Shown here piece after piece: positions 48,201-58,457 of a stretch of DNA of 64,000 bases. The stretch is from Oscarella lobularis. Its lineage: Eukaryota > Porifera > Homoscleromorpha > Homosclerophorida > Oscarellidae. Numbering within the stretch: position 1 is the stretch's first letter; each line of letters opens with the position of its first letter. The notes beneath the pieces were generated by a model. It saw only the letters and a list, made by a program, of their open reading frames with translations, ran no database searches and was not told where the DNA came from. The stretch spans positions 3,275,733 to 3,339,732 of the forward strand of contig NC_089175.1 of assembly GCF_947507565.1 (NCBI RefSeq). Reading direction: 5' to 3'. The translations under genes and the position numbers were made by a program.

Positions 48201-50815
48201 TTGGAAGCAGCAAAGACAAGGCTGTTCACAAGGGCGCCAAGCCGCCGGAATACCTCAATTTGCTACTCAAAACGCACACGAACGAAGGGCAGAATTGCAT
48301 GCCTATCCTCGATGCAGAAAGGTAGGATACCTAATGCGTTTATTGAAAGAGTACCTGAACTTTCTGTCTAGTTATGAACATGTTGTCTATGTTCTTGATG
48401 CCCTTATGTACACCCTCAACAAATGGCATAAAACGACGGAAATCTACGCCTCAAGAAAGACGTCAGCCGACGCAGATAAACGCGAAAGCGACGCTTCCCT
48501 ACCTCGCTTCATCGGCCACTCGGACTCCGCTTTCGACCGGGAGCAACTTCTCAACGAGGCGTTCTTCGACGGTCGCGTCAGCCCCGTTGCACTCGACGTT
48601 CCCATCACTGAACAGAGCCAATTCATGGGACCCTTCGCTCCACCGCAGTCAAACGTCTTCGACAGAGGAAGTCAGGTTACGTCACCAAGACAAGCCGGAA
48701 TGTTAGCCGCAGCTCAAAGGTAAAAACCTAATTTTTAATTAAAAATTTCAAATTTTTAATTGAAATTTTTAATTGAAATTTTTGATTTGATTTTTCTAAG
48801 TAGAGTATTAATATAAAATCTAATTTTTAATTGAGAAATCATTTTTTAAATTTATTTTAAATTTAATTTTTCATAAGTAGACAATTGATTTTTACTCTTC
48901 TAGAAAAGAAGCTCTTCGTACTCCTGTTCCCAAGCCTTTGATGGTCCAGCGGTCCGCCGAGGCTGTCAGCTCTCGTTGGAGAACCGCGATTGATTTATTC
49001 TCCCAACTCTTTTTCGCTGACGGACCCGGTGCCGAGCGCAGTAACTTCCTATCGGTGCGTGCTGGCTTCGCCGGTAGAATGGCAAGGTAAACAAACACGA
49101 AAATTTTAAAATATATTTATTTATTAATTACTTATTTCTTTTCAGATTTCGTCGTCACGTTTCGGCTCTTCGTCACGGCTCGTCGTCGAGCTCGCGCGCC
49201 ACGACGTCGACGTCGACGCCGAAGATTCTCACGTTCGAAATTCGACGCGATCACCTTCTCCAGGACACGCTCAAAGTGCTCGAGACCGACAAGCGAACGA
49301 AATACGTTGCCGTTCGCTGTCGCTTTATCGGCGAAGAGGGCAGCGGACCGGGCGTCACACGCGGCTTCTTCGCAAGCGTGGCCAACGAACTAAAGAAGAA
49401 AACCCCGGTGAGAAAGAGTGCAGTATAAGTTCAGTTCTTTCTTTATGGGTCTTGTGTTCGTTTCTTCGTAGGTACCTCCTGGCACTTCGCCTCTGTTTTT
49501 TGAGCCGGGCAAACAGCCGCAGCAGGCGGGGCTTTACTCGCCGCACCCGTTTTGGCGTGAAACGCCGAGAGACAAGGAACAAAGGGTTAGACAGTTAGAG
49601 AGAGGATTTTAATGATTTAATTAATCAATATTTCGTAGCCCAAGCGGAACAAGATTTTCTATTTCGTGGGAAAGTTTCTCGGCTACTGCCTCTGGTTTCA
49701 TCATCCCATTCCCTTCATGCTGAGTCGTCACATAGCGAAATATCTCCTTGGAAGGTAATGTCTCAGACTCCTTATCATGGGCTCTAATTTTTCTTTTTAG
49801 GGATATTGCCTGGCATGACCTTGCTTTCTACAACGTCGAATTGTTTGAAGGCCTTAGGAAGATGATGGAGGACGCCGACGAGAAGAAAATGGGCAAGGAA
49901 GAGTTTCTATCGACGTACTGTCTTCACTTTGAGGTACAAACAAGAGTCAATTAATTAATTAAATCCTTCTAATTTTCCTTTTTCAGGCAACGATAGCTGG
50001 AAAATTAGTTGAACTGATTCCCAACGGATCAAAGATTCCTGTCACTCCTGATAGGGTCAAGGACTACGTTAGGTAAAATACTTTAGAGCTTCATTATGTG
50101 GTGTACATTTACGTTGAAGGCACTACGCTGTTCCAGTCATGGTTGACCGTGTCAAAGGAGAGCTGAGCAATCTCAGAGATGGACTCAAGAGCGTTATCAA
50201 CTCAGAGCAACTTCAGGGTCTGACAGCTGAGGTAATATTATACAGAAAAATTATTAACGTTTTGGCTAATAATTTTTTATTTTATAGGATTTTCAGCTAC
50301 TCTTGTCTGGTGGCGCGTCCAACGTGAGCATTCAACGCTTGAAGTCCGTCATAACGTTCAACAACGCGCACGGTTGCACAAACGAGACATTTGATCTATT
50401 CAAAAAGTACTAGTTATGCATGTTTTCATAAAAAAAAATCCTATATTAATATTGTCTCGTTTTTATTAGATGGTTTTGGCGCATCGTTGCCAAGTTGAAT
50501 GTGACTCAGCGCCAGCAACTGCTCTACTTTGCTACCGGCAGCGCTGCGCTTCCCACGCCCGGAGACATCAGTCACGACGTATCTGCTGCCGGCCCAACAG
50601 GTGCGCGCAATTCCTTGCATCATTACTGGGGTAGACTTAATTAATTAACCTTTTTTTCAGCGATTACTATAGACGTCGTGCGCGGCGGAACGTCGTCGCT
50701 TCCCATGGCGTCGACTTGCGGTCAGCGGATGACGATACCTCTCTACGGGACGCGACGAATGTTTAGAAAAAAGTTGTTGCAAGCTATTCAGTGCCAAATC
50801 TACGGCCTTGGATGA
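45236..50815 (+). CDS. UBR5: C-terminal half of UBR5 HECT ubiquitin ligase
   Basis: A chain of about 14 exons reads in the order known for UBR5. A segment resembling its mid-region (NYKTASRILAYVEQQ) comes first, then an acidic stretch, RVVMATFGFLAVSELAESAE with LPVRLGVAKP, a second acidic stretch and ILDAES-YEHVVYVLDALMY. The HECT domain starts near 49150 and contains FIGEEGSGPGVTRGFFASVA, LLGRDIAWHDLAFYNVELFE, ELIPNGSKIPVTP and WFWRIVAKLNVTQRQQL. The expected catalytic cysteine is in MASTCGQRM (codon 50717-50719), followed by a C-terminal PLYGTRRMFRKKLLQAI. The protein transfers ubiquitin to substrates. The N-terminal half is missing from this strand. I see no UBR box and no MLLE/PABC domain. 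Frame changes near 45590, 46420 and 46750 are not all explained by introns. Confidence 0.85.
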
Positions 50816-51017
50816 TTGGATGAGGGAATGAAATCTAGCTAAGGACCTAAGGTACGTATTTTATTACTTTCTTTCGTTTCTGGCTTCAAGACTCCAAATT
50901 TCGTTTCAACTTGCGAAGCCACCTACTTAATCATTACGTCACGCCATCCAAGTTAGACAGACAGTAAACACACATCGAGTTCAAATCAAACGACAAGACA
51001 GAAAATGTTTTTTTTTT

Positions 51018-52862
51018 TTAGTTGGGGAAGAACGTTCTGTCGACGACTGCGCATTCGAAATCGTAGTCGCTAGAAACGTTGAACGCTTCCTTGAACGTAG
51101 CCCCGAGCTGTCGCGAATCCCATTTGTCGGCTCGTTCGTCGTAGATCAGTAGTTGGTCATCGCCCACCAAATAGATCCTCTCGCCTTCGGGATCGCCGGC
51201 AATTCCATAATGCGACGATGTCGGAGAGGAATGCCCGACGGAGATATCATTGGTGCGCCTGTCCCAAACGAACACAGCGGAGCCAGAAAACTCGGTATCA
51301 GGTACTTCTTTAGTCTGCGTATATTTACGCATTGCTGTGTTCTTGCTCTTGCTCGCAGGACAATGCGGAGCCCTCATGACATAGATTCGTTCCCTCGCCG
51401 CCGAGCTGTAGCACCAGTTGACAGTGGCCCCGGGGACCCCACAACTCGAATGAAGAAGCATGATATTGACCCACCGATCTTCCAACGAATTATACGCCGT
51501 ACAGCTGTGCAGTGTATCGTCAAACCCCAGCACGAAGATCTGATGCCCTATCGCAGACATCGTGAAGTGACTCGTGAGTCGTTGATGACAAGAAGCGACG
51601 CGCTCCCACCTTTCCCTCTCCGGTACATAGACCTCGCACATATTCGCCGCTCCTATGCCGATACTCATGCAGTAGACGAGATCGTTGCAAGCGACTATTT
51701 CGTGTCGGGCTCTCGGGCGCGATTCGACGGCTATGCTCTCCCAGGATTCCGTCTCGGCATTATATCTATGTACAGTATCTGACGTAGTACTGCACCCTGA
51801 TACCTCTTCGTGACAGCCGAACGCGTAAATATCTCCGCGCGACTGCGCGATTCTCGTTCGCGCCATCGGCAATTTCAGCGACGGTAACTTACGCCACGTG
51901 TCGGAGCTAGGGTCGTATAACAGAACGTCGCTAGTCGTCGCGTTGCCGTCATTTTCCCTCGGGCTGCCGGCGACGAGCAGAACGCCGTCGCGATCGACTC
52001 GATCATCTTCGCCGAGATCGGCGAGACCGTAGGCCAATACTCTAAATTTGACCATCGACAAACGGACTAACTTCAACAGCGATTCGACGTGCACGCGACG
52101 AGCCGCTTCGTCGTTTTTCACCCACATTCGAATGACGTGCAGCAAAGGACTTTTGGAATCGACGGTTAATTTCTTGTGAACCAAAATGCGGCTGAATTGC
52201 TGGACGGGCAGCGCGAGAAACTCGTCGTCGCTAAAGAATTTTATAATGTTCTTCGCCACAACGCCTTCGGCGAGGTTACGCAGCCCTTTTTCGTCGTAGA
52301 GATCGGCGAAGACGCACAAGCTTAGGCAGTTGGCCACGTCGACGTGGTCAGTCAGCCACTCAATGACAGCTTCTAACAGTTTGTTGTACTGGAGATAGTT
52401 GGCTGCCGCGTAGATGTCCTGCACGCCTTCGTGCGTCTTGGGAATGGCGGCTCTTCCGCTGTACGAGTATTCGATTAGCGCTTTGATCGCCGATCCCGTG
52501 AGGTTCGGAAGAGCGACGTCCGTTTGCTGACTCTCTAGAAAGCCGTCCCGGTCGAACATCGATGAAAAGACGGGGCTCGCGGCGGCGAGTATGACACGGT
52601 GAGCTGGAATTCGTTCTCCGTCTCCGCTGACGATGACGACGTCGCAGAGATACTTCGACTTTAGGAACGAATCGAGATGGTTCAGCACACACCAACCGTG
52701 TATAGACCGATCGATCGGCCTGAAGTCTGTTTTGCTCCGTTTCCTTATGAATTCAGCCATATCAGTCATATAATCGAAGTCCATGACTTGCGCCTCTTTC
52801 ACTGCCTCTCTCTGGAATGAATCAGCACCTGAATGTGGTAATACGTGTATGCCGCCGCGCAT
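51018..52862 (-). CDS. BTB-BACK-Kelch protein (KLHL-like), single exon
   Basis: A 614-residue uninterrupted frame. Residues about 60-165 form a BTB domain (LDSFLKSKYLCDVVIVSGDG, then IPAHRVILAAASPVFSSMF). A BACK domain follows at about 170-290 (NCLSLCVFADLYDEKGLRNL). The C-terminal part has Kelch-type units (LLVAGSPREN, VLLYDPSSDTWRKLPSL, VHRYNAETESWESIAVES, IYLVGDDQLLIYDERADKWD). Such proteins usually recruit substrates to a Cullin-3 ubiquitin ligase, with BTB/BACK binding the cullin and the propeller binding the substrate; that role is inferred from architecture. The Kelch repeats are degenerate and some lack the double glycine. The Met at residue 27 (MDFDYMTDMAEF) is an alternative start. 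The gene is intact. Confidence 0.9.
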   Translation of the reverse strand: MRGGIHVLPHSGADSFQREAVKEAQVMDFDYMTDMAEFIRKRSKTDFRPIDRSIHGWCVLNHLDSFLKSKYLCDVVIVSGDGERIPAHRVILAAASPVFSSMFDRDGFLESQQTDVALPNLTGSAIKALIEYSYSGRAAIPKTHEGVQDIYAAANYLQYNKLLEAVIEWLTDHVDVANCLSLCVFADLYDEKGLRNLAEGVVAKNIIKFFSDDEFLALPVQQFSRILVHKKLTVDSKSPLLHVIRMWVKNDEAARRVHVESLLKLVRLSMVKFRVLAYGLADLGEDDRVDRDGVLLVAGSPRENDGNATTSDVLLYDPSSDTWRKLPSLKLPMARTRIAQSRGDIYAFGCHEEVSGCSTTSDTVHRYNAETESWESIAVESRPRARHEIVACNDLVYCMSIGIGAANMCEVYVPERERWERVASCHQRLTSHFTMSAIGHQIFVLGFDDTLHSCTAYNSLEDRWVNIMLLHSSCGVPGATVNWCYSSAARERIYVMRAPHCPASKSKNTAMRKYTQTKEVPDTEFSGSAVFVWDRRTNDISVGHSSPTSSHYGIAGDPEGERIYLVGDDQLLIYDERADKWDSRQLGATFKEAFNVSSDYDFECAVVDRTFFPN

Positions 52863-52960
52863 GACGTCACGCGTTTTGGAAAATCATATCGTTATTTATT
52901 TTGTCTCAAGCTATAAATCTGACGTCACAATGACGTAACCATGGGACGTCTCCTACTTTT
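52858..52960. promoter_or_regulatory. CRE-like sites upstream of the Kelch gene
   Basis: GACGTCA occurs at about 52864 and 52921, TGACGTAA at about 52931 and GGACGTC at about 52944, within 100 bases upstream of the Kelch start and toward the plus-strand exons at 53160. This resembles the divergent promoter at 43.0-43.2 kb. Confidence 0.4.
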
Positions 52961-53149
52961 TTAGTTCACGTGACTTACACGTCTAATTTTTTCGCGAAAA
53001 AACGATTAGCTCGCGTACAGCGTGCAGGCGCGCTCGCGTAGCGTTTCCCGACGGCGCGCGACATCAGATCGCAGCAGGCGAGCGTCTGCGATCCCGATGA
53101 CGCTCCCTGTAATTGGTTGACGGCTAACATTCTCAATTTGGCTATTATT

Positions 53150-53488
53150 AGCTAATCGAATCACTCGCACATGCCAAAGGCGTCGCCACGGGACGACAGC
53201 TCGCGATCCCATTGGTCGAAAGCGATCTGGGACGATCGAACGCACAGCATTCACGCGCAGAGCTCGAAACTCTCATTCGAGCACACGACCCCGACGACGA
53301 AGGCGCTCGTCCGGACTCATTGGGCCGGACGACGTGGCGAGACGACGCCGCCACGATCGCGCGACGCGGTAAGCGGATCAATCGCCCTCGCTTTTCGACG
53401 ATCGAACGATGAAATCGATGTTTTTAGGCTTCGATGCAAGAATCGAGCGCGCGGGGGTCGTCCACGAAGCCGTCGGCGCAAAACGGTA
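53150..53488 (+). CDS. Possible two-exon fragment of an unrecognised gene
   Basis: A frame open from about 53152 reads LIESLAHAKGVATGRQLAIP, then VESDLGRSNAQHSRAELETL and RAHDPDDEGARPDSL. A good donor at 53371 (GCG|GTAAGC) and acceptor near 53429 (TTTTTAG) join it in phase to GFDARIERAGVVHEAVGAKR, ending at another good donor (ACG|GTAAGC at 53487). No ATG precedes it; the first exon could start at an acceptor (TTATTAG) near 53151. I recognise no family, and the next exon is not found. A minus-strand frame over 53006-53254 is an alternative. Confidence 0.3.
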
Positions 53489-53589
53489 AGCGTAGCTCGT
53501 CTCTATCGACTGCCGTTCGCGATTTCTCACGATCTTTAGCTCGTTCGCGTGCTGGGAACGCCGCGAACTCGATCGATTCGTCGTACCGA

Positions 53590-54300
53590 CGCGGAGAACG
53601 AAGACCGTCGCGCAGGCAGGCCAGGGATTTTGTAGCTCCGATTTTTTTTCTACGCGTTTTTGTTTGCATGCGTGTGTGTTTGCACGAGCGTAGGCCGGGG
53701 CCCCCAAGCGCATTCCGCCCACGCATCACGATAGATAGGCGTAGATAGGGCTAATCTCTAAACAGTAATCGGCCCCCCCTTTCGAGTTTTCCGTTCTCGT
53801 TGTACGTGCGTGTTTTCGTGTTCGTCTCGTTCGTCTCGTTCGTCTTTCGCGAGCGGCTCTTTTTAGCGGACCCTTTGTAGTTAGAGGTTTGCCGCTCGCG
53901 TGACGCACGTGCCGGTGCACGTGCTAGGTTAGAAAGCTCGGCGCATTTAGGCTAAACGTAGACGATAGGATCGAAGCCGTCCACATGAAACGTGTCCATT
54001 AAGGGTCCCACATCTTTGCTAATACGTGCAACACCTTTCCGACCCCCTAATCGACCCTATATCATCAATTTCAATATCATCATCAATTTCTTCAATTTCA
54101 ATTTCATCAATATTTACAATAACAATTTCATCAATATCAACAATATCAATTTCATCAATATCGTCATAATCGTCGTAGTGGGTGGGAGGGATATGGGGCC
54201 CCCGCGTATGCATTACCTGTGTACGTGCAATGCATCTAATATTAATAATTTTTTTATATTTTTTGCCTTTTTTGTAGTTTAAATATTTTTGTAGTCGAAA
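53590..54300. repeat. Repeat R3, copy 1
   Basis: Landmarks in order are GGGATTTTGTAGCTCCGATT, GTAGGCCGGGGCCCCCAAGCG, CACGCATCACGATAG, GCGAGCGGCTCTTTTTAGCG, GAAACGTGTCCATTAAGGGT, a CATCAATTT-rich stretch (about 54060-54170) and CCTTTTTTGTAGTTTAA. The same series recurs in copies 2 and 3. No coding function is seen; the CATCAATTT stretch gives an artefactual acidic frame on the minus strand. Confidence 0.8.
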
Positions 54301-54569
54301 TGAGTTAAAAAATGTAATCCTAGTGTAAGTGGCCCTTTGGGGAAGTGGGCCTGAAGACAGAAGACTGGGCTGGGCTGAGGAAGGTTGCCCCGACGACGAA
54401 GGAGGAGCGATGGAAGCGTGTGTGGTAAATGAATCACTTTTGTATTAGCATTTTTTTAATAATCGGTTGTCTCTTTAGTCACACTTCAAGCACCGAGAAA
54501 GCTCACGTGACGTCGGAATTCTCAAGGTCAGATCGACGCGTCCGAATTCTCAAGTCAAGTCTCAAGATC

Positions 54570-55290
54570 GACGTCACAAGCAAGCCGGGATTTGTAGCCC
54601 CAAATTAGTCATACGCGAGCGTCGTTTTTTTTGTTTGCACGTGTGGGTGTGTGTCTGAACCCCGTAGGCCGCGGGCCCCCAAGCGCATCCCCTCCACGCA
54701 TCACGATAGTCAGGACTAATATCTAAACCGATTAATCGACCCCTTCCTAGATTTTTTTGTTCCCTATAGATTAGAGTGTTTGTCGAGCGAGCGGCTCTCG
54801 TGTAGCACCCGTTGTAGTTAGAGGAAAAGCCGCTCGTTGTGACCACGTGGTTCCGGTGAACACGTGACGTCACACCAGGTAGCAAGCTCAGCGCATTTAG
54901 AAAGCTAATCGTAGTCTAGAGATAGAAAGCCGTCCAAATGAAACGTGTGCATTAAGGGTCCTACAGTACATTTCCGCTAATTCGTGCAACACCTTTTCGA
55001 CCCGCTAACCGTCCCCATATCATCAAATTTCATCATCAATTTCTTCAAATTCATCAATTTCATCATATGAACAATTTCATCAGTTTCATCATAATAATAA
55101 TCATCGTAGTGGGTGGGAGGGATACGGGGGCCCCCCGCGTGTGCATTACCTGTGCACGTGCATCTAATTTTAAATTATATTATTTGGTTTAGACTTTTTG
55201 CCTTTTTTGTAGTTTAATCAATTTTTATAGTCAAATGTGAGAAAACATAGTAATGCTAGTGTAAGTGGCTCTTGGAGAAGTGAGCCTGAA
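54570..55290. repeat. Repeat R3, copy 2
   Basis: Landmarks: AAGCCGGGATTTGTAGCCCC, GTAGGCCGCGGGCCCCCAAG, CACGCATCACGATAG, GAGCGGCTCTCGTGTAGCAC with AAAGCCGCTCG forming a stem, GTGACGTCACACCAGGTAGC, GAAACGTGTGCATTAAGGGT, then CATCAATTT repeats at about 55020-55095. Confidence 0.8.
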
Positions 55291-55410
55291 GAAAGAAGAC
55301 CGGGCTGGGTGAAAGAGTCTTTGAAGAGAAACCGTCCCTGAAAATCTAAGGTACTAGTATTTAATTAATTTAGCATAATTAATTAGTGGAGATTCGTTTG
55401 CGAAAGATAA

Positions 55411-55905
55411 AGCCCTCAACTTTATCTTGAGGTCCTTAGAATCAAAGTTTAGGCCCTCAACTTTATCTTCAGTCTCTTAGAATCAAAGTTTAGGCCCTCA
55501 ACTTTATCTTCAGTCTCTTAGAATCAAAGTTTAGGTCCTCAACTTTATCTGCAGACCCTTAGAATCTAAGTTTAGGCCCTCAACTTTATATTTAAATCCT
55601 TAGAATCATCGTTTAGGCCCTCAACTTTATCTTCAGGCCCTCAGAATCAAAGTTAAGCCCTCAACTTTATCTTCATGTCCTTAGAATCAAATTTAGGCCC
55701 TCAACTTTATCTTCAGGTCCTTAGAATCAAAGTTTAGGCCCTCAACTTTATCTTCAGACCCTTAGAATCAAAGTTTAGGCCCTCAACTTTATCTTCAAGC
55801 CCTTAGAATCATAGTTGAGGCCCTTCACTTTATCTTCAGCCCCTTAGAATCAAAGTTTAGGCCCTCAACGTTATCTTCAGGCCCTTAGAATCAAAGTTTA
55901 GTCGA
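55411..55905. repeat. 41 bp minisatellite, about 12 units
   Basis: The unit comprises CAACTTTATCTTCAGG, CCCTTAGAATCAAAG and TTTAGGCCCT; unit starts are spaced 41 bp apart (55417, 55458, 55499, 55540, 55581, 55622 and so on), with one 40 bp unit. Later units are somewhat more diverged. It lies between R3 copies 2 and 3. Confidence 0.9.
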
Positions 55906-55954
55906 CCGCACAAAAGGTTAGAATTTCCAAGTGTGTGAAAGTCAAGATCAACAG

Positions 55955-56740
55955 CTCAGTTGAGCGAAGAAGAGGCGAGCCGGGATTTTATAGCTCCAAT
56001 ATTTTTAGTCTCACGCGAGCGTATTTTTTTGTGATTGCTTGTACGTCTGGGTGTGTGTCTGAACCCGTAGGCCGCGGGCCTCCGAGCGCATTCCACCCAT
56101 GCATCACGATAGTTAGGACTAAAATCTAAACCGACTAATCGACCCTTTCTAGATTTTCCCTATAGAATTAGGTTGTTTGTCGAGCGAGCGGCTCTTTTGT
56201 ACCACCCGTTGTAGTTAGAGGAAAAGCCGCTCGTTGTGGCCACGTGGTTCGGAATGAACGCGTGACGTCACACTAGGTAGCGAAGCTCACCGCATTAGAG
56301 GAGAACTAATCATAGTCTAGAGATAGGAAGCCGTCCACTGAACGAAACGTGTGCATTAGGGGTCCTACTTTTTTGCTAATTCGTGCAACACCTTCGCGAC
56401 CCGCTAACCGTCCCCATATCATCAATTTCATCAATTTCATCAATTTCATCATCAATTTCATCATCATTTCTTCAAATTCATCAATTTATCGATATCAACA
56501 ACGTCAATTGTCATCAACTTCACTGTGTCATCGTAATTAATAATCGTAGTCATCGTAATAAATGTGGGTCCCCGCGTTTGCATTGCCCGTTTGTACACGT
56601 GCACCTTGCATTTGTATAAATGGTTTCTTTTTATTTCCTACCAATTTCTTTTGTAGTTTGATATATTTTTATATTTTTGTAGTCAAAATGGGGAAAAATT
56701 TAGTAATAAGAGTGTAAGTGGTCATTGCAACTGGCCTGAA
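55955..56740. repeat. Repeat R3, copy 3
   Basis: Landmarks: GCGAGCCGGGATTTTATAGC, GTAGGCCGCGGGCCTCCGAG, CATGCATCACGATAG, GCGAGCGGCTCTTTTGTACC with AAAGCCGCTCG, GCGTGACGTCACACTAGGTA, GAAACGTGTGCATTAGGGGT and CATCAATTT repeats at about 56415-56500. It ends in GTAAGTGGTCATTGC-like text shared with copies 1 and 2. Confidence 0.8.
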
Positions 56741-58440
56741 GAAAGAAGTGTGCCTTTCCAAGCAAAAAATGATAATAGAAGGGGCATCAGTCAGAAATCT
56801 GCAACGCAAGCGATTCTTCAAACGCCCGTCTAATTCCAGTGAAAGCAGATAAAGTTACGGAGCGCATTTCATCAATCAAGAAAAAGCACAGCAATTTTAA
56901 GCCGAATCTACAATAATAGAGAGCCCCAGAAAAAAAACTAAGCATCTTTTTCAAGATCTCATGTGAAAGAGAGAGTCAAGAAGTGCCTACAAACAATTCC
57001 ACATAATTATCTCCTTCACAGAGAGCCCCTGAAAGATACATAGCCAGCAAACGTCACCTCTGTCAGTTAAGAAAAACGCAGCAATTTTGACCTGAGGCCA
57101 TTACAGAAAGAGCTAAGTGAAAAGAAACGTTACCCATGTCATCTAACTTGAACGCCAGTTACGTCATCTGACAAGCCAAAGAGTGCTGCAGAAAAGGATA
57201 CAAACCTATTGAAAGTAATCCCACGCCCACTGACCTAAACGATCGACGAATCAAAAAAAATGGAAATAGAACCTAGAGAACGCCCGGGCTGCGGCATGGG
57301 TCAGCTAATGTTTGACTAGATAGATGTACGGCTAAATGCTTCCGACCGTCCGCCCATGTTTTATCTAGAACTGTGGGTAGCTGTTTGTGGGTCGATGTTT
57401 TGGTATCAGGTACATGCTTAGGTGGAAGTATAGGGTCAGTAGTGATTGCGGTAGAGGCGTGAGTTGAAGTAGGGGAAGACGGTGTTCGGCCGACGCTTTG
57501 GTACGAGTTTGGGTGAATGTTCTATTCATCTCGCCTATACTTATCCAGAAAATCAGAAAATACGAGTAGACGTTTGTCTGCATGGATCGATGTGCTTTGC
57601 GGAGACGAAGAACATCAATTTATTACCCCGAACGTCTCTTTGTATTTCTGGATACAGTGTCGGTGGATGTTTTAGAGCGTTTACTCATAACTTCGACCCT
57701 AGCGCCGGCTCGACTCTTCCCGTGCTTCTCCTCATTCTTCTGCCCAATCAATTTCTGATCCGTACTTTTACCTAACATGTGCACTTTTACCTGACCATCA
57801 ACTCCAACATCAACTCATACCTCTCGATAACGTATGCGCGGATGTTTGGAACGTATAGCTATGCTTCTACTCGAATCAAACATTGACGAGCCCCATAGCC
57901 TAGGCAATTTACGGTAAGCTCGTCTAGTAGGAAGCCCAGCATTCAAGCAGCAAGCAATACCTGTGCTCAGAAAAAAGCCCAGCAATAAGCCAAAAGAACA
58001 ATATCTTTACAACAAAGTCCAAGTGTGAAAAGCTCAGCAGTTTGTGGCAAGCCAGACACCGTTCTGGTGAAATACCAATAGAAACGGAGACTTTTCTATG
58101 TGGAGTCATGATTGATGATGGACCGGGGGGGGTGGGGGGAGGAGAAGAAGAGAAGAATCCAAGCCAGAGAATCCAAGCCGCCGGACAGGAGTCAGAAGGA
58201 TGCACCTGGGGGGTCTAATACTCTATTCTGCCGACCCCCCACCTCCCTCCAGATAAGTCACCCTGTGTACGATCTTGAAATAAAAATACTAACATTCTTT
58301 TCTCTCCATATAGACCCGCCGTGAAAACGAAATCGCGAAGGAAGCATCGGAGATGAAGACGAAAACAAGACAATTTTTTAATATTCATTGCATTAGAGTA
58401 ATTAATTAATTAATTAATATCGCGCACTTTATAAAAAAAT
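56741..58440. other. Region without a recognised gene
   Basis: No domain, exon chain or repeat family is seen. A G-rich run at 58121-58142 could form a quadruplex. ATTA repeats lie at 58398-58418. The plus-strand frame at 57482-57775 has no family resemblance and overlaps an equally open minus-strand frame. Confidence 0.45.
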
Positions 58441-58457
58441 AAAATATGCATACGTAA

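Noticed and set aside
53006-53254. Minus-strand open frame opposite the 53.15 kb exons
   Set aside because: No family recognised and no splice signals; the plus-strand reading has two matched donors and an in-phase acceptor, so I listed that instead at low confidence.
54019-54213. Minus-strand Asp/Ile/Glu-rich open frame
   Set aside because: It is a translation of the CATCAATTT simple repeat and is not preserved in R3 copies 2 and 3.
55411-55905. 41 bp repeat array as CRISPR
   Set aside because: The whole 41 bp unit repeats without unique spacers; it is a minisatellite.
57365-57775. Overlapping 72- and 97-codon open frames
   Set aside because: No recognisable domain, and the two strands are equally open; no exon signals connect them to anything.
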